DNA of 64,000 nucleotides from Stictocephala bisonia (lineage: Eukaryota > Arthropoda > Insecta > Hemiptera > Membracidae): positions 1,240,001 through 1,304,000 of the forward strand of contig JAQJVL010000103.1 of the NCBI GenBank assembly GCA_035578905.1. The letters run 5' to 3'. Numbering within the stretch: position 1 is the stretch's first letter; the number at the start of each line of letters is the position of its first letter. The position numbers and the translations under genes are program-made. The notes under the pieces are model-generated. The model was not told the origin of the DNA and did no database searches. It worked only from the letters and a program-made list of their open reading frames with translations. Shown piece after piece: positions 57,901 through 64,000 of the stretch.

Positions 57901-60900
57901 AAAATGAAAATTAAAGGATGTAAAAACGCACCTAAATAAAACAGATATTCAATTAATTACATTTCTAAGGAATGTCCAGACGAAATGCTTATTTTATTTA
58001 AATAAAAGTATATAAATAAAATAATCTTAAAAAACAGCTGTTAAATTAATAGCCAGATTTTATATAAACAACCTGCAACAACTTGAGTGTGGCTGGAGGC
58101 CGACAGTTGGAAGTTTTAGTTTGGTGTTAAGTAAAATATTTTTAATTATAATTTGCATTTTTACTGAAAATTTAATCAAAATCGTTATAACCGTTTTTGA
58201 GAAAATTATCTTTTTTGTACGTTTTTTGCATATACAAATAAAAAACTAAAGTTTCAAAAAAGTGAAAAAATGGTCTGGAGATAATTGCTAAATACACCTA
58301 CATACAAAATTTCATAAAAAATTGCCTATCCCTTTGATCTCCGGCGAACTGCACATACACTGATATACAGACAACAAAATCTTTTTTTCGAAAAACAATG
58401 TTTTTGGGTTCAGGGGACCCTAAAATGGATTTTTAGACCACATTGTTTTTGGACAATCACAATACATTCTCTATGATAACGCATATGGGAGAAAGTAAAA
58501 TGTATAAGCTTGTTTTGTAGATTACTTGCAACAACAAAAAAAACTCATGAATACATTTTAGTGAAATGTATTCATTAGTTGTTCATCTTAGGTTTTTATG
58601 ATGAACTTAAGATATTAGAGTTTATTTATTTATACTTGTAATGAAAAAACAATGTATACAAAACCTAGGGATTGGATTGAAAAATAAATGTTTAAGAATA
58701 ATATTGTATCAAAACCAAACAAAATGAGTCTGCCATTTTTACTTTAAAATAGTTAAATTTTATTTTAATTTTTTTTACAAATTCTTAAATTGGATTAATG
58801 TTTTAAATTGTATTGACTTGACATTTAATGACCAAAATAGTTTATTTTTTCTTAAATTTAAAACAAAATGTATACTGTAATTTCTAAAAACATTTATGGT
58901 ATTGTTGGCTGTATAGTTTTTTATGAATGTGATTAGAATTTATATTTTCTTAATTCAGTATTATCACCAATTGAGAAAAGAACCAATAGTTAATAAAAAT
59001 AGTTTTTTTTTTCAATAATGAATAAAATAATTTTTTTAATTAACTATATTATTATTTGTTTTTGCTGTTTATTTTTGGTGTACTACAATTACATCAACCT
59101 CTTCAATTTAGTTGTAATAATTTCAATCAGTTGTTGTGATTTGTTTTTGAATAACTTTTATTACTAAACCAGACCTAAAATGGCAGGTTATTTTTCAATT
59201 TTCTCTAGGCTTATAAGTTTTGTAATTTCCTCAAGGTAAATTTCAATTGCATACTAATTTGAGCACTATATTCCACTTAACTAAATTGTATACCTTTTTT
59301 AATTTAAAGTAAATACTTTTTTTGTGCGAAAAGTCTAAACAATCATACCCTGAGAATAAATAAAATGTTACCAAAGCTCTAGTTATTGGAAATAGTATAT
59401 GTCATTTTATAGATTTTTAGGGTGTATTATACTTCATATTGGAGGAATCGCCAAAATACTATGCACTGTTTTTACTGACTGATTCCACATAATTTTTTAT
59501 ATCTGGCGTAAAGGTATTAGAAAAATTTTCTGAAACTTTCTCAAAAATTACTCAGAACCGAGAACCGATTTCAGTAAAGAACCGAATCGGAACCGAAAAA
59601 AAATGGAACCGACCCATCACTAAAACAGATGTTTTGTAAGTAAATGTTTATTTTGTATGTTTGACATTATCCTATTGATACATTAAGAGTTTAATTTTCA
59701 GCTGTTAAACAAAAACAAATGAAATGAACACTTTTGAAAAAGGCTAAACAACACCATTGGGTATTTATTCTAATAAGTAGGTACCAACGCAAGTAGTGTA
59801 AGTGAGATACTGTAAATAAATGTAATATTGCGATTTTACATTGTACAGTTAATCTACTGTTATTTGTAGTCAAATCTATATGCCAAGCGCAGCGAAAGTC
59901 GGGGTTGGCATGCAAAGCGTGCAGGGGTGTCCCCTAGTTTTGCTATAAACAAAACTTTATAAAATAATTTAATTGGCTGTTTGAATATTAAATAGACAAA
60001 TTAAGGCCAAGAAGAATTTAAAATCTTAATAATTGGCTATGATTAGGGTTGTTTGTTCTAATAAGTGTCAAGGAATTAATACCATGTCTTTGCCAATAAA
60101 TATTATCCTGGTCATATTATGTAAATGGAGAAGAATATCTCTAAAAATCAACCAATTTCTTAAGATAATGTAAGTTAAGTTTTAAATTTAATAAACAGTG
60201 TTTAATTATTTTATTCATAGTCTGTGGCGTCACTGAAATATTCAATATTTTCATAGCTAGTTCTAATACAGATCTGAACCTTAAATAATTTGTAATGAAT
60301 ATATAATCCAAGTCTTGGCTAGGTTAAAGAGAAATAGTTTAAGCCAGGAATTAGTATATTAGGAGAGACAGCGCATCAGTAAACTTACCTAAGAAGACAA
60401 GTCTACAAACATATTGCGGTAGAGAATGTATAAAGAGAAATCACATTATGCTACACAGGTTTTCAGTGCCACTAGCACTCATGAAGCAAGTATAGAGAGA
60501 TACTTCTCTTTCATACTTAATATCTCTCTACTAAATATTTGTGACTGTCTCTCTCTACTCACCTGATGAAAGTAGCAGTGGCACTGAAAATCTGATTTCT
60601 CTTTATACGTTCTCTTCTGCAAGTTGTTAGTGGATTTATCTTCTTAGGTAAGTTTGCTGATGCCTTACTAATATCTTTGAAGTTAATGATTCTAATAGTT
60701 ATCTTTTTTTTTTAGATAAATCGATGTCTGACCAACTACCAAACCATGCATCTGCCTTTTGTGTTCTCTTCCATCCGAGACACTTCGTACGATGATGTTG
60801 GGCCAACAAGACAGATGCTGGAATGGGCTTTAGTTCGTGTTCTCGGCACTGCCCACTTGTTCAACAGGCTCTACCACCTCTGCGTAGATGCAGCTGGTCA

Positions 60901-62195
60901 TTTATATGTCAAGATTAAGTTAGGCCACTTATTAGAACTTACTTTTTTCGCTATAGCAATCGTCAGCAGGATATGGTAAGACGTAAGAAATTTAACTAAG
61001 CATGCATTTTAACTAATCTCGGTACAATTATTCATACCAAATAATTAACCAAAAAATGTTTAGAATAAATGTTAAATATAACGTCATGGTACTCCATTCA
61101 ACACAATTAAAAAGGATTTGTGAATGTATCCAAGCAAATACATACAGTTTATTGTTTGTGGTGAAAGGAATTTGGCCTTTGTCTTCAGTGCAAAAAAGTT
61201 TAAAGTAAATTTCATGTTGAATTTGAGTTAGCTTTTCCCATAATAATTAGAAATAAAGAAGGAAACTGCCAAAGATTTTAGGATATTCTACTAAAAGCAT
61301 TCTTACCTTATTTATAAGTCCAGTTTCAAAATAATGGTAAATATAGAACAGGAATAAAAATTAAAATGTTGCTCACAAATCACTTTTCCAACATTTGGAA
61401 ATTACTACCAAAATCTATGATAATATTTAATGTAGCATCAAGCTTAAGAATTTTGTGGCCAATTGTTGTTGACTTCAGTGAAGTTGAGATTAAGTTTAAA
61501 AATTAAAAAAAATACCTAAAAAACTAATACATTTACTAACTCTGCACTTTCTATAAAATAATATGTCAAAAAAACAAAATAATTATTAAATAAATAAGTG
61601 AAACAACATAAACACAAAACCAAGCTATCAAAATAAACAGTGCAGTAAGAAAGCTAGCAATTGGGTATACAGCTGTCTGACACGAACTTCATGGCTACGT
61701 TATATCACAGCTGTAGCTTCAGCTGTCTGGCCTCTGCCAAGAATGTTATGTTTTAATAAACGTCATAACCACCCTAATAAAATTGACATTTTACATGGTG
61801 AATGTAAATTAAATTGAATACTATATTAGTTGTTATGCAATGAAATAACCAAACTCGTCTACAGCCTTTTGCCGTGTTATATCATTGCAAACTACAAGCA
61901 GACGATGTTGGCTGCTGATTAGTATTACTTTATCAGTAAAGTAATAGTATTTTTGCAATGCCATTTTTCATTCTAGGTACTTCATTTTATTTAAAAAAGA
62001 TGAGAATTGATTATAGTGTTTCAGGACCCTTGCTCAGTTTCTGGTGAGAAAAGCCTGTGACTGGTATTGTAAACTTCACCAATTCCTGGACATGTTAGAG
62101 CCAAGCCCTGTACCTTGGCTGCCTGAAGGGTGTATCCTTCCGTTGGATATTGTAAAGACTCTGGATAGGCCGTACTATCTTAAACTGAAACGGGT
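45858..62195 (+). CDS. NEPRO-like protein (nucleolus and neural progenitor protein family), partial
   Basis: Exons 45858-45951, 52315-52472, 60716-60975 and 62025-62193 (or 62195) join in phase with no stop, about 227 codons. Exon 2 has a helical, charged segment (VVAELKVLMNGIKKTIDDLK). Exon 3 carries RQMLEWALVRVLGTAHLFNR and then the run ending IAIVSRIW. Exon 4 carries WYCKLHQFLDMLEPSPVPWL and LPLDIVKTLDRPYY. The order and spacing match vertebrate NEPRO (C3orf17): VLG.., SRLW.., FPSDI..FLGQPYF. NEPRO proteins are nucleolar and related to the RNase MRP subunit Rmp1, which suggests a role in pre-rRNA processing. Vertebrate NEPRO is over 550 aa, so the C-terminus is not shown. The identification is from recalled similarity. 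Confidence 0.75.
46915..49930 (-). mobile_element. Jockey/CR1-like LINE, 5'-truncated, in NEPRO intron 1
   Basis: A minus-strand element with endonuclease remains (HGGVAVFVANDL, about 49845) and a long reverse-transcriptase frame. The 3'UTR ends around 46915 in AATAAATTGCTTATTGCTTA. The 5' edge near 49930 is uncertain. Confidence 0.8.
47391..49571 (-). pseudogene. LINE endonuclease (end) plus reverse transcriptase, 726-codon open frame
   Basis: Starts within the endonuclease domain (LRQDPKTVYFENLLRSLNLY; LSDHVGV has the catalytic DH) and continues through the reverse transcriptase: FGFRSGLSTIDAVENIV, LCDLSKAFDTIDHDLL, VPQGSVLGPLLF and the catalytic SYADDTTL. The last part (KKAVRLISGAAYDAHCRP) is typical of Jockey/CR1-type elements. 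The upstream endonuclease piece (49601-49825) is in another frame, separated by a stop and shift near 49600, so the full ORF2 is broken though the RT section is clean. Confidence 0.85.
50291..52160 (+). pseudogene. second LINE reverse transcriptase, heavily mutated, in NEPRO intron 1
   Basis: Pieces in changing frames spell an RT: LSLSEGFFPNKLTIAKVIYL, HKKGKMYDTGNYRAISL, RGVPQGSFLGPVLF, VMYADDCAV and KEAVRLLNGLQRRENC, ending EFLDWPNNFS near 52156. Several stops and frameshifts separate them. Plus strand, opposite to the LINE just left of it, and a different subfamily. It ends about 160 bases before NEPRO exon 2. Confidence 0.78.
52315..52472 (+). CDS. NEPRO exon 2
   Basis: Acceptor TTCTTTTACAG and donor GTAATGG. 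Two bases complete an Asp codon, then 52 codons end in KALQK, phase 0. Confidence 0.75.
52609..55329 (+). CDS. endonuclease-reverse transcriptase, 5'-truncated but open
   Basis: An uninterrupted frame of 906 codons runs from the insertion junction to TGA. The first codon is GTG, not a eukaryotic start, and the first part of the endonuclease is absent, so the protein is incomplete. What remains has endonuclease motifs (NGVAIVMSKK, IIGDMNARVG, SLIDYVLV, GGDHRLL), a long Lys/Glu-rich linker (about residues 250-370), and RT motifs KDGKSPGEDEVTMEM, QCGFRRGRSTVDAI, FIDLQKAYDKV, VRQGSVLSPFLFNV and the catalytic YADDVMIW. A C-terminal RRIQWMGHVKRM / RPRGRPRGRW region is typical of this group. No frameshift or stop suggests a young insertion. 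Confidence 0.88.
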   Translation: MGFGYKIWWSGGENGRRNGVAIVMSKKMTSSVINVEPVNDRLIKITIRMGREMMDIIQAYAPQTGCTEEEKVEFEEELERQLREEKSVIIGDMNARVGMDRQGYEEIMGGYGIGERNQEGEKLLDLCLRNEVIVGNTWHAKRESQKFTRYSWNGEHPSLIDYVLVKKCLQPFLIDVKVIPSENLGGDHRLLIAVFKWFKIGRVARLTRIKTWKLRDREVKEDFVKKLKEKVPRDESKTGEEEWIRFKKAIVETAEETCGRTSGRKRDKETPWWNEGIAEAIKNKNRAWREWFKERTDEKRERWKRLDKEAKKMLKEAKEKSWKEFEEKMKSNFEGNKKIFYGLIKNKTKPKEMMTKVIDVSGEIKWKEQEVLETWKDYFKELLEGTEVEEDGMGEEMINTEDDENLSIGELEKAVKEMKDGKSPGEDEVTMEMIKAAGPMGMQWLYRVMRGIWKSKRIPKDWEMGIIVPIYKKGNKQKCENYRGITLLCQSMKIYERLLLQKIKPVLEETGREEQCGFRRGRSTVDAIFVIRQVLEKRWEYGKDTVIAFIDLQKAYDKVKREMIWENLRRRGIKEGIIERIRNLYEICKSKVRIEEKFTQSFKTERGVRQGSVLSPFLFNVIMDEIIAGVQMDRRAEDLKVVAYADDVMIWEEREEELERELAKWAEVAKKYGLKMNVQKCKVMKVGRMDGGNEDISIQGNVLERVEDFCYLGSTITSKGTMTKEIGKRIWKSGQFFNLVKKILWNWNIGKEAKLLMYKMYYQPILLYGAETWTWNKSDISRLQAAEMRFLRGIEKVSRRDRIRNEVIRERLGVITLQETMERRRIQWMGHVKRMEDNRMPKIALEKQEGGRRPRGRPRGRWIDQVWRDVERRGLRRVQVEEEKTWRDRQKWKRLCQTTCESGNVD
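52609..55346 (+). mobile_element. RTE-like non-LTR retrotransposon, 5'-truncated insertion
   Basis: 2,738 bases lodged in the left arm of palindrome C with the 5-base duplication ATAAG (52604-52608, 55347-55351). The 3' end is a (GAT)n tract with no poly(A), as in RTE-type elements. The intact right arm gives the empty-site sequence, confirming both boundaries. Confidence 0.88.
55494..55522 (+). ncRNA. hammerhead-like core in palindrome C
   Basis: CTGAGGA (55494-55500), a stem GGTGA/TCACC and GAAA (55519-55522) match the conserved core CTGANGA-stem II-GAAA of hammerhead ribozymes. A mirror copy sits on the minus strand at 55441-55413. The partner strand ending in the UH cleavage site was not found, so self-cleavage is not claimed. 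Confidence 0.35.
55626..59555. other. NEPRO intron 2, mostly unassigned
   Basis: AT-rich intron. The first 40 bases match the left flank of the short palindrome C copy. A phrase near 58300-58420 (CAAAATTTCATAAAAAATTG, then CTCCGGCGAACTGCACATAC) resembles the 3' ends of insect retroelements, but boundaries and class could not be set. Confidence 0.35.
59556..59622 (-). repeat. possible hAT terminus, single end
   Basis: On the minus strand the block starts TAGTGATGGGTCGGTTCC, close to the TAGTGATGGG-type ends of hAT elements, and repeats GGTTC several times inward. No partner end was found, so this is a solo or degraded end. Confidence 0.3.
59783..59937 (+). repeat. repeat D copy 2, Helitron-like 3' end
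   Basis: Same blocks as 14531-14700. The end reads GGCATGCAAAGCGTGC (hairpin), then AGGGGTGTCCC and CTAG followed by T, fitting a Helitron 3' terminus. The 5' end was not located. Confidence 0.55.
60352..60677. mobile_element. foldback element, family A copy 2
   Basis: Arms begin CAGGAATTAGTATATTAGGA and end in a diverged inverted copy (to about 60677), with TACCTAAGAAGACAAG facing CTTCTTAGGTA. The right arm carries CTGATGA (60563-60569), an AGT/ACT stem and GAAA (60586-60589). The element ends 38 bases before NEPRO exon 3. Confidence 0.72.
60716..60975 (+). CDS. NEPRO exon 3 (core helices)
   Basis: A long T-run and TTTAG acceptor, donor GTAAGAC, phase 0 to phase 2. Encodes INRCLTNYQTMHLPFVFSS through IVSRI. 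Its acceptor lies 38 bases from the end of foldback element A copy 2. Confidence 0.8.
60976..62024. other. NEPRO intron 3, nothing recognised
   Basis: AT-rich intron of about 1 kb with no repeat family identified. Confidence 0.45.
62025..62195 (+). CDS. NEPRO exon 4
   Basis: Acceptor GTGTTTCAG. Encodes TLAQFLVRKACDWYCKLHQF and on to YYLKLKR. Two donors overlap (GTGTAAG at 62194 and GTAAGCA at 62196); the second leaves a phase that fits AGGTCGTAAAATGAAC after the TTTCAG at 62496. Confidence 0.75.
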
Positions 62196-62514
62196 GTAAG
62201 CATAAGACAGTTAATTGTAAACGTATCTTTAAATTTGATTCTTTACATTTTTAATATTATGAATTACAGTACTGTCTGTACAGAAATTATCGGTACCCAG
62301 GTTTGAAGGTTGTTTCTAAGAGGCCTATCAAAAATCCAATCATACCATTGTTTTCTTCATTTAATTGTACTTTATAACGTACATTTTCAAATTTTATTGT
62401 AAGTTTTAATAATTTTTATTCAAGTTAGAACAAAAATTTTAACTTTTCAAGAAAAAAGTACTTATCAGTTTCCTGTAACGTTTTCTTGTCTTTCAGAGGT
62501 CGTAAAATGAACTA

Positions 62515-63846
62515 CAGGGTCCGGCAGTGAAACGGGAAGATTAAGAAAAACTCTCGAAGTCTTAATTAATAATATTAATTCAACTTTTTTACATAAATGT
62601 AATCTATAATAGTGGGAAATAATGAGGATATATGAAAATGTTCATTTTTTGAAAACTATATCTAAGATGGCGTCCTTCGTTTCGAACACATTCTTCAAGT
62701 CTTTTGGTGAAGGCTCCCATGACTCTGCGTAGCATATCCAATGGAATGGCGTTGATCTCCTGTTGATTCGCTCCTTCAGTTCGTCCCTAGTTCTAGGTGG
62801 GTTTGCTTCAAAAACCTTTAGCTTTAAATAACCCCACAGAAAAAAATCTGCAGCCAACAAGTCTGGTGAACAAGCAGGCCAAGGAATATCGCCATTCCTG
62901 CTAATTAAGCGACCAGGAAAGGCCAATCTCAGCAAGTCCATAAAATTGTTAGCAGTGTGGCTAGTAGCACCATCTTGCTGGAATAATGTCCGATCATTCA
63001 CATGTTCGTCAAGAGCAGAAAATGCAAAGTTCACCAACATCCCAGCATACCGTTCAGAGTTAACTGTTACAGTGTTACCGTTTTCACTTTCGAAAAAGTA
63101 AGGACCAACCACACCTTGAGAGGACAATGCGCACCATACAGTTACCTTTTGTGAATGTAGTGGCTTTTCATGAAGATTACGTGGGTTATTGTCACTCCAA
63201 AACCGAAAGTTTTGTTAATTGACATACCCACAAAGATGGAAGTGTGCCTCATCACTCATCCATAAATTATGGACCAGCTGTCCATCTTGATCAATTAAAT
63301 TTAATAACTGTTGACAAAAGCGTACTCGGCTAATGTAGTGTTGAGGTTTGAGAGCTTGGACAACCTGCATTTTAAATGGATGAAAGTGGAGATCATTCTT
63401 CAGGATCCTTCTTGTGGTTCGGTCACTAAGACCGAGCTCTATACTGTAACGTTTTGCAGATTTTCGTGGATTTCGTGTTATAGCCTCACGCACGCGATTA
63501 ACATTCTCAGGAGTATAAGCCTTCCTTACACTACCACCTCGTTTCTTGATAACACTAGCAGTTTCTTCAAAATTTCTTACCCACAGGTTAATGGCGTTCG
63601 CCGAAGGTACAGGATCACGCGGTAACAATTGTACTCCCGACGGAAAGCACGTTGAGCACCAACAGCACTATCAGCATTTTTATAAAATGCCTTTACGGCG
63701 AAAGCACGCTGCTCATTCGTCCAACGCAACATGGCGACTGAAAATACCAGCTGTCTGGACGCTCAAGGTCGAGTCCCCCACTCCTCTCGAGAGGTCTGGC
63801 GACAGTCACGCAATATCCTAATCTTCCTGTTTCACTGCCGGGCCTG
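62515..63846 (-). mobile_element. mariner-superfamily element
   Basis: Inverted ends CAGGGTCCGGCAGTGAAACG on the left and CAGGCCCGGCAGTGAAACAG read inward from the right. A TA precedes the left end; TGTA follows the right end, so the right TA has changed or shifted. Length 1,332 bases, usual for mariner. One degraded transposase on the minus strand. Confidence 0.85.
62604..63732 (-). pseudogene. mariner-type transposase, broken
   Basis: The protein starts MLRWTNEQRAFAVKAFYKNA (63732). A frameshift near 63640 leads into PRDPVPSANAINLWVRNFEE. A helix-turn-helix region follows (RYSIELGLSDRTTRRILKND), then the first catalytic Asp in MSDEAHFHL. A TAA at about 63221 interrupts GYVN/QNFRFW. The second and third catalytic Asp lie in FQQDGATSHTA and CSPDLLAADFFLW, about 36 residues apart. 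A last frameshift near 62755 moves the C-terminus (EINAIPLDMLRRVMGAF) to the frame ending at TAG 62606-62604. All three catalytic residues are kept, but two shifts and one stop make it inactive. Confidence 0.88.
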
Positions 63847-64000
63847 TGTACTTGATCACGTTGTAATCCTTATGAAATATATGGTTATGATTAATTACTT
63901 TTATATGCAGAGCAAATAAATTGATTTCATTCAATTTAGAAACAATTTAAATTTATTTAAGTCAGTTTAAAATCATTGCATTTACATTCTCATATAAAAG
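63847..64000. other. right edge, unassigned
   Basis: AT-rich sequence after the mariner. It may be NEPRO intron or 3' region; too short to decide. Confidence 0.4.

Noticed and set aside
57937..59630. TAAAACAGAT at both 57937 and 59621 as a target duplication for the hAT-like end
   Set aside because: The sequence after the left copy does not carry the inverted TAGTGATGGG terminus, so the match is probably chance in AT-rich DNA.
1..64000. CRISPR array, operon or rRNA genes
   Set aside because: The repeats present are transposons, minisatellites and microsatellites; gene structure is eukaryotic throughout.

Overview
This window is animal nuclear DNA, almost certainly from an insect. Genes are split by GT-AG introns of up to about 8 kb, the sequence is AT-rich, and the transposon load (piggyBac, mariner, Copia, Jockey/CR1-like and RTE-like LINEs, Helitrons, palindromic MITEs) is typical of insects. 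A hemipteran is a reasonable guess, but the sequence does not prove it. There are no prokaryotic operons, CRISPR arrays or rRNA genes.

Three host genes can be assembled by joining exons whose splice phases agree. (1) An egalitarian (egl) homologue runs on the minus strand from an ATG at 25134 to at least 1226; its C-terminus lies beyond the left edge. Six exons encode an N-terminal domain, a DEDD 3'-5' exonuclease fold and a charged C-terminal region. (2) A histone H2A.X gene lies on the minus strand (34487-30928). It has three exons, 139 aa and a C-terminal SQEY motif, with CCAAT- and E2F-like sites upstream. (3) A NEPRO-like gene (RNase MRP-associated family) lies on the plus strand from 45858 to about 62195. 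Its four supported coding exons are spread over 16 kb of repeats.

Region by region: 1-25 kb is egl. Its introns hold a decayed piggyBac (1569-4761), a coding-intact piggyBac (11291-13504), a pogo/Tigger-like element (14782-16074), three copies of an unnamed ~420 bp repeat and several foldback elements. 25-31 kb is largely gene-free and holds a non-autonomous Helitron and two copies of a tiny palindrome. 31-34.5 kb is the H2A.X gene with a 36-bp minisatellite and a tRNA-like SINE in its introns. 34.8-39.3 kb is a Copia retrotransposon with two nearly identical LTRs, inserted about 280 bp upstream of the H2A.X ATG. 39.4-45.7 kb holds LINE debris carrying nested foldback elements. 46-62 kb is NEPRO, with two LINEs in intron 1 and, in intron 2, a 5'-truncated RTE-like LINE lodged in one arm of a large palindrome. 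A broken mariner (62515-63846) ends the window.

Two signals stand out. First, a palindrome family with 24, 49 and 57 bp members (26431, 28030, 39758) shares the same 12-bp ends, and every copy is flanked by a different, perfect 7-bp target duplication. These look like extremely small transposable units. Second, three foldback families that are otherwise unalike carry the same hammerhead-ribozyme-like core (CTGANGA, a short stem, then GAAA). No complete ribozyme could be drawn, because the cleavage-site side was not found.
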